DNA from: Kuafuiihalomonas sp039024635
Lineage (GTDB): Bacteria; Myxococcota; Kuafuiibacteriia; Kuafuiibacteriales; Kuafuiibacteriaceae
Assembly (NCBI GenBank): GCA_039024635.1
Contig: JBCCQA010000011.1
Coordinates: 1 to 64,000 of the forward strand
Direction of reading: 5' to 3'
DNA: 64,000 nt
The notes beneath the pieces are model-generated. The model worked only from the letters and a program-made list of their open reading frames with translations, had not been told where the DNA came from and did not search any database. Of the stretch, positions 15,764 to 24,641 are shown piece after piece. The position numbers and the translations under genes were made by a program. Every line of letters begins with the position of its first letter. Position 1 is the first letter of the stretch.

Positions 15764-18229
15764 CTACTGGCAGGCCTCGCAGTATTCTGGGTTCTCGAGG
15801 GAGCAGGCGACGGCTTCGGCGTCGGTCGCCTTCTTGCTCCCCTCGCTGCCCACGGTGGTCTTGGCGATCTTGGTCGCCGGCCGAGAGCGCAGGTAATAGG
15901 TCGTCTTCAGACCGCGCTTCCAAGCGTAGAAGTACATGGAGGACAGGGGTCCGAGGTTCGGATTCTCCATGAAGAGGTTCAGGGACTGACTCTGGTCGAT
16001 GAAGGCGCCTCGCTCGGCCGCCATATCAATGAGTGCTTTTTGCGGTAGCTCCCAAGCGGTGCGGTAGACGGCCCGCAGCTCGGCGGGGATCGACTCGATG
16101 TGCTGAACGGAGCCCTCGGCCTGTTTGATCTGGGCCCGCATCTCTTCCGACCAAAGACCGAGGCGCTTGAGGTCCGCGACCAGATAGCGGTTCACTTGCA
16201 TGAACTCACCGGACAGGGTCTCTCGCTTGAAGAGATTGCTGACCTGGGGTTCGATACACTCGTAGCAGCCCGATATCGACGCGATGGTCGCGGTAGGCGC
16301 GATAGCGATGAGCAGGGAGTTTCGGAGCCCATGCTCCTGGATTGCGGCTCGGAGATCTTCCCAACGCTCCATGTCCACCGGCTTGGTCTCCCAGTGATCG
16401 AACTGTAGCTCGCCCCGGGCGGCCCGGGTCTCTGGGAAGCCCGGGTGCGCTCCCTTTTCCTGGGCCAGCTCCAGCGAGGCGCGCAGCGCCCAGTAGTAAA
16501 TCTCTTCGGAGATCTCTCTCGAGATCTTGCGAGCCTCGTCGCTGTCGAAGGGCAGGCCCAGCTGGAAGAACACGTCCTGAAGTCCCATCAGGCCCAGTCC
16601 CACTGGACGCCACTTGTCGTTCGAGCGCTCGGTGGATGGGATTGGGTAGTAGTTGAGGTCGATGACGCGGTCGAGCTGACGAACGGCCAGCCGCACCGTC
16701 CGAGCCAGTTGATCCGTGTCTACCGCGCCGTCGCGCACGTGACGGGCGAGGTTTATCGAGCCCAGGTTGCACACCGCGGTCTCGTTCCGACTCGTCACTT
16801 CGATGATCTCGGTGCAGAGATTGGACAGGTGTACGGTCCGGCCGGGGAGGGCGGTCTGGTTACAGGCCAAGTTCGACTTGTCCTTGAAGGTCATCCAGCC
16901 GTTCCCGGTCTGAGCCAGGGAGCGCATCATCCGGCCGTACAGGTCTCTGGCCTTGACGACCTTCTCGGCCAGACCCGTTGCTTCAGCCTCGGCGTAAGCC
17001 TTGCGGAACTCCTCGCCGTACAGATCGACGAGCATGGGGACCTGGTGGGGGTCGAAGAGCGACCAGTCGGCGTCGGCCTCGACCCGCTCCATGAACAGAT
17101 CGCAGACCCAGTTGGCCAAATTGAGGTTGTGGGTTCGGCGCGCCTCGTCCCCCGTGTTCTCGCGCAGCTCCAGGAAGTCTTCGATGTCTGCGTGCCAAGG
17201 CTCCAGATAGACGCAGCAAGCGCCCTTGCGACGCCCGCCCTGATTCACCGCTGCCACCGAAGCGTCCAGAGTCTTCAGCCAGGGCACGATGCCGTTCGAC
17301 AGACCGTTGGTGCTCTGGATAAGCGAGCCGCGGCTTCGTACCCGGCTGTAGGCCAGGCCGATGCCGCCCGAGAACTTGCTGAGCTGGGCGATATCGCCGT
17401 AACGCCGGTAGATAGCGCCCAAGTCGTCCTCGGGAGAGTCGAGGAGGAAGCAAGAAGACAGCTGCTCGTGTCGGGTTCCCGAGTTGAACAGGGTGGGGGA
17501 GCTCGGGACGTACTCCAAGGAGGAGAAGAGCCGGTACAGCTCCATGGCCTCTTTGACGTCGTGGCTCAGGGCGCAGGCCACCCGCATGAAGAAGTACTGG
17601 GGCGTCTCGATCACGTCTCGCCGGGTGGGATGGCGGAGCAGGTAGCGGTCGTAGACCGTCCGGAGCCCGAAATACTCGAAAAGCTGATTCCGGCTGCTCT
17701 GAATGGCCTGGTCCAGCTTTCGGCGGTGGGTCTGGACGAACTCGTCCAGCCGATCGTTGATCAGCCCGACCTCCTTGCCGACCCGGATCGACTGGGAGAA
17801 GGACTGGATGTCCTGCATCTTGACCTCCTTGTCGATGAAGGTCGCGAGCAGCCGAGCGGCCAGCTTGGAGTACTCGGGCTCCTCGGCGATGAAGCCCGCC
17901 GCCGTGGCGATGGACAGCTGGTCGAGCTCCTGGGTGGTGGCGCCGTCGAAGAGTCCTCCGATGGTCCGGATCGCCACTCGGTTGGCGTCGACGTTTGGAA
18001 GGCCGCTGCAGCAGCGCCCGACGGCCTTCACGATTTTGTTCAGGTCCGCCAGCTCGTAGGCGCCCGAACGCTTCCGTACCCGCATCGCGGTCGGGGTTTC
18101 CACGCGATCGAATCGGGTCGGCGGCTGGGTGATGGGGCGTTGGGGGGTCTCTGCAAGGTTGGGGGCCGGATCGCTGGTCTCCTCGACGAGACCTCCAGAG
18201 GTACCGGTGCCGTTCTGCAAGCTGCTCAT
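15764..18229 (-). CDS. nrdA: Ribonucleoside-diphosphate reductase class Ia, alpha subunit
   Basis: Catalytic subunit that reduces ribonucleotides to deoxyribonucleotides. With the ATG at 18229 (GGAAGG upstream) it has 821 residues. An ATP-cone lies at about residues 45-135 (MRVRKRSGAYELADLNKIV), so overall activity should be feedback-controlled by dATP. Catalytic cysteines are in LSSCFLLD, NLCTEI and VCNLGSINL. The C-terminus ends YCEACQ, the redox-shuttle CxxC. Longer in-frame starts would run into the promoter. It is the first gene of nrdAB. Confidence 0.97.
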   Translation of the reverse strand: MSSLQNGTGTSGGLVEETSDPAPNLAETPQRPITQPPTRFDRVETPTAMRVRKRSGAYELADLNKIVKAVGRCCSGLPNVDANRVAIRTIGGLFDGATTQELDQLSIATAAGFIAEEPEYSKLAARLLATFIDKEVKMQDIQSFSQSIRVGKEVGLINDRLDEFVQTHRRKLDQAIQSSRNQLFEYFGLRTVYDRYLLRHPTRRDVIETPQYFFMRVACALSHDVKEAMELYRLFSSLEYVPSSPTLFNSGTRHEQLSSCFLLDSPEDDLGAIYRRYGDIAQLSKFSGGIGLAYSRVRSRGSLIQSTNGLSNGIVPWLKTLDASVAAVNQGGRRKGACCVYLEPWHADIEDFLELRENTGDEARRTHNLNLANWVCDLFMERVEADADWSLFDPHQVPMLVDLYGEEFRKAYAEAEATGLAEKVVKARDLYGRMMRSLAQTGNGWMTFKDKSNLACNQTALPGRTVHLSNLCTEIIEVTSRNETAVCNLGSINLARHVRDGAVDTDQLARTVRLAVRQLDRVIDLNYYPIPSTERSNDKWRPVGLGLMGLQDVFFQLGLPFDSDEARKISREISEEIYYWALRASLELAQEKGAHPGFPETRAARGELQFDHWETKPVDMERWEDLRAAIQEHGLRNSLLIAIAPTATIASISGCYECIEPQVSNLFKRETLSGEFMQVNRYLVADLKRLGLWSEEMRAQIKQAEGSVQHIESIPAELRAVYRTAWELPQKALIDMAAERGAFIDQSQSLNLFMENPNLGPLSSMYFYAWKRGLKTTYYLRSRPATKIAKTTVGSEGSKKATDAEAVACSLENPEYCEACQ

Positions 18230-18278
18230 CAGTCGTTTTCCTTCCCTGGTGGAGTGCCCAGAAGTTGGGCACCATATC

Positions 18279-18307
18279 GATATATGGGGGCTCGGTAAGC
18301 TCGTCAA
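18279..18307 (-). promoter_or_regulatory. nrdAB promoter
   Basis: Minus-strand -35 TTGACG (18302-18307) and -10 TATATC (18279-18284) with exact 17-base spacing, about 50 bases before the nrdA ATG. The -10 lies in an AT-rich near-palindrome CCATATATCGATATGG (18273-18288), which stands out in this GC-rich DNA. Confidence 0.65.
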
Positions 18308-18322
18308 CACAACCCCTGGTGT
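18307..18322 (-). promoter_or_regulatory. Possible NrdR box upstream of nrdA
   Basis: The 16-mer ACACAACCCCTGGTGT (plus-strand reading) has the ACAC...GTGT ends of an NrdR box and abuts the -35 element. The core is not AT-rich as in the usual consensus, and a second box at the normal 31-32 base offset is not clear; the AT-rich near-palindrome is 34 bases away centre to centre. Confidence 0.4.
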
Positions 18323-18578
18323 TTTATTCCCCGAATCACGTTTTTGCTCCAAGATCCCGAAACGGTTAGGAAATCGGGCCTGGGACCGATCTCCCGGATC
18401 GGTCGAGAGCGGTGCCCGAGGACCGAAGCCCGGGGAGGAAGGAAGCGCTGTGGCGGCGGCGGATTGAGCGGACATCCAGGCTCGGCCGAAGGCTGCTGAG
18501 GGGCAAGCCAGACCTATTTCCGCCAAAAACGACCGATCAGCGATCAGCAGGACGGCCCCAAACAGGGCTCCCAACCTG

Positions 18579-18607
18579 CCCAAAACAGACCGAAGAGTCC
18601 TTTTGGG
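18579..18607 (-). terminator. Possible terminator after the SLC13-type gene
   Basis: CCCAAAA (18579-18585) pairs with TTTTGGG (18601-18607), with an inner GAC/GTC pairing and a TCTTCG loop on the minus strand. It lies about 100 bases past the transporter stop. There is no separate T-run. Confidence 0.3.
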
Positions 18608-18707
18608 GGCTGAGGTCTCCGTTCCTGCCGCGTCCTTGGTGTGGCCTGGGTAGCCCCACCGGACGTCGGTGGTCGAGGCCTTGCCCGGCCTGCGGATCCG
18701 TCAAAGA

Positions 18708-20462
18708 TCAAAGCTGGGTGACGAGAAGGCCGAGGGCGGTCGCGGCCACCAAGAGGCTCATGGGCAAGCCCAAGCGCAAGAAGTCCCGGAAGCGGTAGCC
18801 GCCGGCGCCGAAGACCATGAGGTTGGTCTGATAGCCCAGGGGGCTGGCGAAGGCGGCGCTGGCCGCAACCAGGACCGCCAGGATCACGGGAAGCGTCGGC
18901 ATCTGAAGCCCGTCGGCCGCGGCCAAGGCGACAGGCAGGGCCACTACGGCCGCGCCGGCGTTGGTCACGAACAGCGACAGGAGCGCCGTCGCGCCGTAGA
19001 TGAGGACCAGGACGAGGCGCGGATCGTGGACGTCGGCCAGGATGAGCTGCGCGGCCACCTCGGCCGCACCACTGACTTCGAGGCCCCGTCCCAGGCCCAA
19101 GGAGGCCCCCACGGCCAGGAGAAGGGGCCAGTCCACTCGGCGCCGGACGCTCTCTTCCGAGCAGCAGCCGGCCAGCACCATCGCGATGGCAGCGCCGAGG
19201 GCGGCGGCGGTCAGGGACACGCCAAGGATCACCGCGGCGAAGAGGCCGATGAAGATGGCCAGGGCCCAAGAGCGGCGCTCGTGGCGGGGCGGGTCTTCGG
19301 CGTCCAGTCGGCTGACAAGGTGGAACTCATTGGAGAGCCGGTTCTGGTCCACGAAGGAGGGGGGCGCCTCGAGCAGCAGGGTGTCCCCTGCCACCAGCTC
19401 GATGTCGCCCACCCGGCTCCGGATGCGGGTGCCCTGTCGGGCGATGCCGAGGACCACGGCGTTGTACTGGTTTCTGAAACGGGCCTCTCTCACCGTCTTG
19501 CCCAGCATCGGAAAGGCCTGGGACAGAACGGCCTCGACGAAGACCCGATCGGAGCGCCCCCCATCCAGGGCAAAGAGGGTCCGACTCGCAGGCCGTAGTC
19601 CGGGCGTGCGCCGCAGTTCGACCACCGAGTCCACCATGCCCACGAACACCAGCTGGTCTTTGGCCTCCAGGCGCTCTTTGGCTCCGACGGCCGGCCGGAC
19701 CGAACCTCGACGGTGGATTTCGGCCAAGTAGACGCCAGGTAGGTGACGGAGACCGGCCTCTTCGATGCTTCGTCCGACGAAGGGGCCGCCCTCTTCGACC
19801 ACCATCTCCAGGGTGTACTCTCGCGGGTCCAAGAGCTCCCGCAGGCCGTCGTCATGGGCCGGCAGCAGCCGGTGGCCACCGGACGCCATGAAGGTGATGC
19901 CGACGAGAACGCAGGGCACGCCGACCCAAGCGAGGTCGAAGAGCGAGAGGCCGGGTCGACCCGCCTCCAAGAGGAGGCCCTGCACCACCAGGTGCGTGCT
20001 GGTCCCGACCAGGGTACAGAGGCCGCCCAGGATGGCGGCGTAGCTCAAAGGGATGAGCAGCTTGGAAGCCGGGATGCGCAGGCGGCGCCCCCAGTCCGAC
20101 ACCACGGGGAGGAGGACGGCCACGATGGGGGTATTGTTCAAGAAAGCGCTCAGCACCGCGACGGGCACGCTCAACCGGAGCACGGCGGCCGAGGTCGAGC
20201 GCGGACGGCCCAGCATGCGCTGGACCACAAAGCCCACGGCTCCGGTTTCACGCAGGCCCGCCGCCACGATGAAGAGGGCACCCACCGTGACCACGCCTTC
20301 GTTCCCGAAGCCCCCCACCCCGACCGAGACGGGGAGGGCGCCCAGGGCCATCAGACCGACCAGGGCCCCGTTGAGAACCAGATAGGGCGCCAACCTCGTG
20401 AAGGCCAAAGTCACGAAGGTCGCGGTGATGGCCGCCACGGTCAGCCACGCGTCGAGGCCCAT
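18708..20462 (-). CDS. SLC13/DASS-type anion transporter with two RCK_C domains
   Basis: Inner-membrane transporter of 584 residues in the divalent anion:sodium symporter group. Two transmembrane blocks (about 1-200 and 400-584) carry the paired substrate-site motifs LNNTPIVAVLLP and VTNAGAAVVALP. Between them lie two TrkA-C (RCK_C) domains, about residues 215-295 and 305-385 (for example VGRSIEEAGLRHLPGVYLAEIHRRG and LVAGDTLLLEA), which in relatives regulate transport. Substrate could be sulfate, a dicarboxylate or citrate; the sequence does not decide. It starts 6 bases after the glgC stop, so the two share a transcript. Confidence 0.85.
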   Translation of the reverse strand: MGLDAWLTVAAITATFVTLAFTRLAPYLVLNGALVGLMALGALPVSVGVGGFGNEGVVTVGALFIVAAGLRETGAVGFVVQRMLGRPRSTSAAVLRLSVPVAVLSAFLNNTPIVAVLLPVVSDWGRRLRIPASKLLIPLSYAAILGGLCTLVGTSTHLVVQGLLLEAGRPGLSLFDLAWVGVPCVLVGITFMASGGHRLLPAHDDGLRELLDPREYTLEMVVEEGGPFVGRSIEEAGLRHLPGVYLAEIHRRGSVRPAVGAKERLEAKDQLVFVGMVDSVVELRRTPGLRPASRTLFALDGGRSDRVFVEAVLSQAFPMLGKTVREARFRNQYNAVVLGIARQGTRIRSRVGDIELVAGDTLLLEAPPSFVDQNRLSNEFHLVSRLDAEDPPRHERRSWALAIFIGLFAAVILGVSLTAAALGAAIAMVLAGCCSEESVRRRVDWPLLLAVGASLGLGRGLEVSGAAEVAAQLILADVHDPRLVLVLIYGATALLSLFVTNAGAAVVALPVALAAADGLQMPTLPVILAVLVAASAAFASPLGYQTNLMVFGAGGYRFRDFLRLGLPMSLLVAATALGLLVTQL

Positions 20463-20468
20463 TCGAGA

Positions 20469-21710
20469 TCAGGAGGAACGAGCCTTCGACAAGGGACCTT
20501 GCTTCGGGACCACCACGATGCCCTCCGGAGACACGTGAAAGTGTTTGGCGTCCTCGTCCAGATCGTAGCCGATGGTGGTCCCCTCCGGGATGACCACGTT
20601 CTTGTCGATGATGGCTCGACGAATGCGGCAGTGACGACCGACTTCCACGCCGTCGAAGAGGATGGACTGGGAGACGTGGGAGAAGCTGTTGATGCGGACG
20701 TCGGTGCCCAAGATGCTCTCTTCCAAATGGCCGCCGGAGATGACGCAACCGTCGCAGACCATGGAGTCGGTAGCGATGCCGATTCGCTTGCTCTCTTGAT
20801 CGGCGAACACGAACTTGGCCGGTGGGCCCTCGGGCTCGGCGGCCCGGATGGGCCAGGCACGGTTGTACAGGTTAAAGGTCGGCGACACCGACACCAGGTC
20901 CATCGAGGCCTCGTGGTAGGCGGAGAGTGTTCCGATGTCGACCCAGTAGCCCTTCGTATCCTCGGACTCACCGGGCACCAGATTCTCGGCGAAGTCGTAG
21001 ACGTAGACAGGGGCCTTCTCGAAGAGCTGGGGCAAGAGGTCCCCGCCGAAGTCGTGCTTCGAGTTCGGACGGCCCGCGTCGGCTCGCACTTGGGTGAGCA
21101 GTGTGTCTCGATCGAATAGGTAGTTGCCCATCGAGGCCAAGGACCATCCCGGCCGACCGGGCATCTCGGGAGGGTCACTGGGCTTTTCGACGAAGCCGGT
21201 CATCCGCCAGTCGGCGTCGACGGCAATGCAGCCAAAGCGCGAAGCCTCTTCCCGGGGCACCGGAATCGCGGCCACCGTGGCCTTGGCCTGGCGCGCCATG
21301 TGGAAGTCGACCATCTGACGGACGTCCATCTTGTAGACGTGATCGCCGCCGAACACGGCGACGATCTCCGGGGCTTCGTCCTCGACCAAATTGAGGTTTT
21401 GGAAGATGGCGTCGACGCTGCCGCTGTACCACTCCTTGGACAGGTTCATCTGAGGGGGCACGGGTTCGATGTAGCCCCCGAATCCCGCAAACCGGTTCCA
21501 AGAGCGGAGGAGATGCTTGAGCAAGCTGTCCGACTTGTACTGGGTGAGTACTTTGACGTGCTGGTAGCCGGAGTTCACGAAGTTCGAGAGGACGAAATCG
21601 ACGATTCGATAGCGTCCTCCGAAAGGCACGGCAGGCTTCGCCCGCTCTTCGGTCAGCGGCAGCAGCCGCTTCCCCTCACCCCCGGCGAGCACCATGGCCA
21701 GAACCTGCAT
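20469..21710 (-). CDS. glgC: Glucose-1-phosphate adenylyltransferase
   Basis: Makes ADP-glucose from glucose-1-phosphate and ATP, the committed step of glycogen synthesis. The protein has 413 residues. The nucleotide-binding signature LAGGEGKRLLPLTEERAKPA is at residues 8-27. GGDHVYKMD and FVEKP belong to the catalytic site. The C-terminal part carries left-handed beta-helix hexapeptides (CVISGGHLEESILG, IIDKNVVIPEG). No glycogen synthase or branching enzyme is nearby. It is first in an operon with the SLC13-type transporter and divergent from icd (88-base gap). Confidence 0.96.
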   Translation of the reverse strand: MQVLAMVLAGGEGKRLLPLTEERAKPAVPFGGRYRIVDFVLSNFVNSGYQHVKVLTQYKSDSLLKHLLRSWNRFAGFGGYIEPVPPQMNLSKEWYSGSVDAIFQNLNLVEDEAPEIVAVFGGDHVYKMDVRQMVDFHMARQAKATVAAIPVPREEASRFGCIAVDADWRMTGFVEKPSDPPEMPGRPGWSLASMGNYLFDRDTLLTQVRADAGRPNSKHDFGGDLLPQLFEKAPVYVYDFAENLVPGESEDTKGYWVDIGTLSAYHEASMDLVSVSPTFNLYNRAWPIRAAEPEGPPAKFVFADQESKRIGIATDSMVCDGCVISGGHLEESILGTDVRINSFSHVSQSILFDGVEVGRHCRIRRAIIDKNVVIPEGTTIGYDLDEDAKHFHVSPEGIVVVPKQGPLSKARSS

Positions 21711-21798
21711 GACGGCCCCCTAGCATGGGGTAGGGCCCGGAACCAACGCTGCTGACGGGCCTGTGGACACCCCGGGATCGCTGTACTAGCCCCGTCCC

Positions 21799-23106
21799 AT
21801 GACGCACTTCGTGCCTCCGGAAGGAAACACAGTCGAAGTCCAGGGCGAGCAGGTCGTAGCCGGTGATCGCCCCATCATCCCGTTCATCGAAGGAGACGGA
21901 ACGGGTCCGGACATCTGGCGGGCGTCGCAGCGCGTCTTCGACGCGGCGGTCGAGAAGGCCTACGGGGGCACCAAGACGATCGCTTGGTACGAGGTGTACG
22001 CGGGCCAGAAGGCCTTCGACCTTTTCGAAGAGTGGCTACCCGAAAAGACCATCGAGGCTTTCCGACAGTTCAAGGTCGGCATCAAGGGACCGCTAACCAC
22101 CCCGGTAGGCGGGGGGATACGGTCCCTAAACGTAGCGCTACGCCAGACACTGGACCTTTACACCTGCCTGCGCCCCGTCCGCTGGTTCCAGAATGTGCCT
22201 TCGCCCGTGAAGAAGCCGAGCGATGTCGACATGGTGATCTTCCGGGAGAACACCGAGGACATCTACGCTGGCATCGAGTTCGAATCGGGTAGCCCCGAAG
22301 CTCGACGCTTTCTAGGTCTGATCAAGGAGCACTTTCCCGAGCGCTACGGGAAGATCAGATTCCCCGAGACCTCCGGTATCGGGCTGAAGCCCGTTTCGTC
22401 CGAGGGGACGGAGCGCCTTGTTCGGAGCGCCATCAAGTATGCCCTCGACAACGGTCGGAAGAGCCTGACCGTCGTCCACAAAGGCAACATCATGAAGTTC
22501 ACCGAGGGCGCCTTCATGCAGTGGGCCTACGCCCTTGGGGAGCGGGAGTTCGGAGATCAGACCTACGGTTGGGGTACGCTGGGCGGCTCGCAGTGGGAGC
22601 GGACCAAAGCCGAGAAGGGGCAGGAGGCGGCGGACGCCGAGCTCGAGGAGGCCAAGCGAGCCGGCAAGCTCATCATCAAGGACGCCATCGCCGACATCAT
22701 GCTGCAGCAGGTTCTGACGCGACCCACCGAGTTCGACGTCATCGCCACCATGAATCTGAACGGGGACTACCTGTCCGATGCCCTAGCAGCCCAGGTGGGC
22801 GGCATCGGGATCGCGCCAGGGGGTAATATCAACTACGAGACGGGCCACGCCATATTCGAGGCTACCCACGGGACGGCCCCCAAATACGCGGGCAAAGACG
22901 TGGTGAATCCGGGGTCCGTCATCCTGTCGGGCGAGCTGATGCTCCGCCATCTGGGCTGGGTCGAGGCCGCCGACCTCATCGTGAAGAGCCTGGACCTCAC
23001 GGTGGGCAACAAGACCGTGACCTACGATTTCCATCGGCAGATGGAGGGTGCGACTAAGGTCAAGACTTCGGAGTTCGCGGATCACATGATCCGCAACATG
23101 ACTTGA
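21799..23106 (+). CDS. icd: Isocitrate dehydrogenase (NADP-type)
   Basis: TCA-cycle enzyme that oxidatively decarboxylates isocitrate to 2-oxoglutarate. At 435 residues it is the dimeric bacterial form. The N-terminus has PIIPFIEGDGTGPDIW; the isocitrate-binding Ser lies in IRSLNVALRQ; the conserved NTEDIYAGIE and GNINYETGHAIFEATHGTAP segments are complete. The last motif fits an NADP-type cofactor site, though I cannot verify the specificity residues. ATG at 21799. Its stop is one base from the stop of the convergent DUF427 gene. Confidence 0.96.
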   Translation: MTHFVPPEGNTVEVQGEQVVAGDRPIIPFIEGDGTGPDIWRASQRVFDAAVEKAYGGTKTIAWYEVYAGQKAFDLFEEWLPEKTIEAFRQFKVGIKGPLTTPVGGGIRSLNVALRQTLDLYTCLRPVRWFQNVPSPVKKPSDVDMVIFRENTEDIYAGIEFESGSPEARRFLGLIKEHFPERYGKIRFPETSGIGLKPVSSEGTERLVRSAIKYALDNGRKSLTVVHKGNIMKFTEGAFMQWAYALGEREFGDQTYGWGTLGGSQWERTKAEKGQEAADAELEEAKRAGKLIIKDAIADIMLQQVLTRPTEFDVIATMNLNGDYLSDALAAQVGGIGIAPGGNINYETGHAIFEATHGTAPKYAGKDVVNPGSVILSGELMLRHLGWVEAADLIVKSLDLTVGNKTVTYDFHRQMEGATKVKTSEFADHMIRNMT

Positions 23107-23107
23107 C

Positions 23108-23494
23108 TCAAGACGGGCCGGGCGCGGCGGCGGGTGCCGCGCCCGCGTCTCCATTCACCGTGAGCCCGAGGCTCTCGTCGAAGCAGAGGTGATTCTGGAT
23201 GCTCTCCGCCCCTTCGATGGGGTTCTCGTACACCCAGGTGCCGTTGGTGGCTTCTTTGCCGCCCGCGAGGACGCTGTAGTAGGACGCCGTTCCCTTGTGG
23301 GGGCAGAAGGTCTGCTTGCTCGTCTTGGCCAGCATTCCCGGGTTCACGTCCTCTTCGGGGACGTAGATCCGGGGTGGGCAACCTTGCTCTTCGAGCCTCA
23401 GGGCTCGCTTGGTGTAGGCGACGGTGAATCCGTCGAAGACGATCTCGACCGGTCGCGGGTGGGGGCTGATGCGGATGCGGGCACTCATGGACAT
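23108..23494 (-). CDS. DUF427 domain protein
   Basis: Protein of 128 residues with the DUF427 pattern: GFTVAYTKRALRLEEQGCPPRIYVPEEDV, then TFCPHKGTASYYSV and a YENPI segment. The family has a small beta-sandwich fold and no established function. The ATG at 23494 lies 5 bases after the preceding stop; an ATG at 23488 is the alternative. The C-terminal 15 residues are Ala/Gly/Pro-rich. It is the last gene of the argS-sua5-membrane protein operon and ends one base from icd. Confidence 0.82.
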   Translation of the reverse strand: MSMSARIRISPHPRPVEIVFDGFTVAYTKRALRLEEQGCPPRIYVPEEDVNPGMLAKTSKQTFCPHKGTASYYSVLAGGKEATNGTWVYENPIEGAESIQNHLCFDESLGLTVNGDAGAAPAAAPGPS

Positions 23495-23499
23495 CAGCG

Positions 23500-23712
23500 C
23501 TAGCCGGGAGCCAGGAGCGAGAGCAATCCATTGTGGAGCGCGCCGAAAAATAGGCCCAAGGCCACGCTCGTCAGAGCGGCGGTCATCACCGATGCGAGGG
23601 CGGCGTTGACCCAGGCATCGGATCTCTTTCGCACCCCGGGGTAGATGAGAAGCGAACCCAAGATGGTGCCCAGACAGCTGATGATGAAGACGGTCCACTG
23701 AGGCGGCGTCAT
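23500..23712 (-). CDS. Small two-helix membrane protein
   Basis: Protein of 70 residues with two predicted transmembrane helices (about 6-25, VFIISCLGTILGSLLIYP; about 36-58, NAALASVMTAALTSVALGLFFG) joined by a short positive loop (GVRKRSDAW). No family is recognised. Its ATG overlaps the stop of sua5 by four bases (ATGA), so it is translationally coupled and likely real. Confidence 0.7.
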   Translation of the reverse strand: MTPPQWTVFIISCLGTILGSLLIYPGVRKRSDAWVNAALASVMTAALTSVALGLFFGALHNGLLSLLAPG

Positions 23713-24641
23713 GGCTGCATCGCTTTCTCCAATCGATCGTTGATGGCCTGACCGAGTCCCTCGTCAGGCACCGGCTCGGCTCGGAGTCCTCGAAGCCCGA
23801 GCCCGTCCAGACGGCGCAAGGCTTCGTACAGTCGACGAGCCGCTTTCCGAAGGTCTCGGTCCGGACTCAGGTCTTCGACGGCGCCCCAGCCCACTTCATC
23901 CGAGGTCCCGAATTGCAGAAGGCCCAAATCGGAGCGGGGATGATCTTCGCGGCCTCGCCATCGGAGTGGGGTGCGTGGGGCGTAGTGCCGAATCGACCGA
24001 CCCGGACTCTCTCGCTGCAAGCTGTCCTTCGTGGGGATCTGGAGGTGGCCGACGACCGCCTCGATCTCCTCACGGGGAAGGCCGCCCGGCCGAAGGAGCA
24101 TCGCCTCCGAGCGGGCCAAAGAGACCACCGTCGATTCGACGCCCACTCGGCAAGGACCTGCGTCGAGTAAGGGCAGACCTGGTCCGAGCTGGCTTTCGAC
24201 GGCCTCGGCCGTGGTTGGGCTCAGTCGTCCGAAACGGTTGGCGCTTGGGGCGGCCAGAGGTCGAGCGGTGAGGCGGAGCAGTTCCAGCGCCGTCAGGTGG
24301 TCTGGAACTCGGACGGCGAAGGTCTCCAGGCCGGCCGTCACCAGGTCGGGGACCAAGGGGCCCTTGGGCAGAACGAGGGTGAGGGGCCCGGGCCAGAAGG
24401 CCTCAGCCAGCGCGAGGGCTCGGGGCTCCCAAGGACCCAAGCTCAGGGTCTGGGCGGTAGAGACGTCCGGGACGTGGACGATCAGAGGGTCGAAACGGGG
24501 CCGAGCCTTCGTCTCGAAGATCTTCAGCACGGCGTCCTCGTTCGTGGCGTCCGCGCCAAGGCCGTAGACGGTCTCGGTGGGGAAGGCGACGATCTCGCCC
24601 GCCCGAAGACGTCGGGCCGCCTCTTCGAGGGTCAGCCTCAC
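23709..24641 (-). CDS. L-threonylcarbamoyladenylate synthase, Sua5 type
   Basis: Makes threonylcarbamoyl-AMP from threonine, bicarbonate and ATP, the first step of t6A modification at position 37 of ANN-decoding tRNAs. The YrdC-like domain fills the N-terminal 200 residues, with TETVYGLGADA, the KARP...PL nucleotide motif and PSANRFGRLSPTTAE. At 310 residues it carries the extra C-terminal Sua5 domain missing in short TsaC. It overlaps argS by four bases (ATGA) and the next gene by four, giving a tight translation-related operon. Confidence 0.92.
   Translation of the reverse strand: MRLTLEEAARRLRAGEIVAFPTETVYGLGADATNEDAVLKIFETKARPRFDPLIVHVPDVSTAQTLSLGPWEPRALALAEAFWPGPLTLVLPKGPLVPDLVTAGLETFAVRVPDHLTALELLRLTARPLAAPSANRFGRLSPTTAEAVESQLGPGLPLLDAGPCRVGVESTVVSLARSEAMLLRPGGLPREEIEAVVGHLQIPTKDSLQRESPGRSIRHYAPRTPLRWRGREDHPRSDLGLLQFGTSDEVGWGAVEDLSPDRDLRKAARRLYEALRRLDGLGLRGLRAEPVPDEGLGQAINDRLEKAMQP

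Larger units (their letters stand above)
18230..18707. other. Intergenic region upstream of nrdA
   Basis: A 478-base stretch without a gene. Its part nearest nrdA carries a well-formed minus-strand promoter and a possible NrdR box. Around 18579-18607 there is a hairpin that may end the glgC-transporter transcript. 18656-18672 contains a small CCACCG/CGGTGG hairpin, and 18534-18547 a tandem CGATCAG. I see nothing else. Confidence 0.6.
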
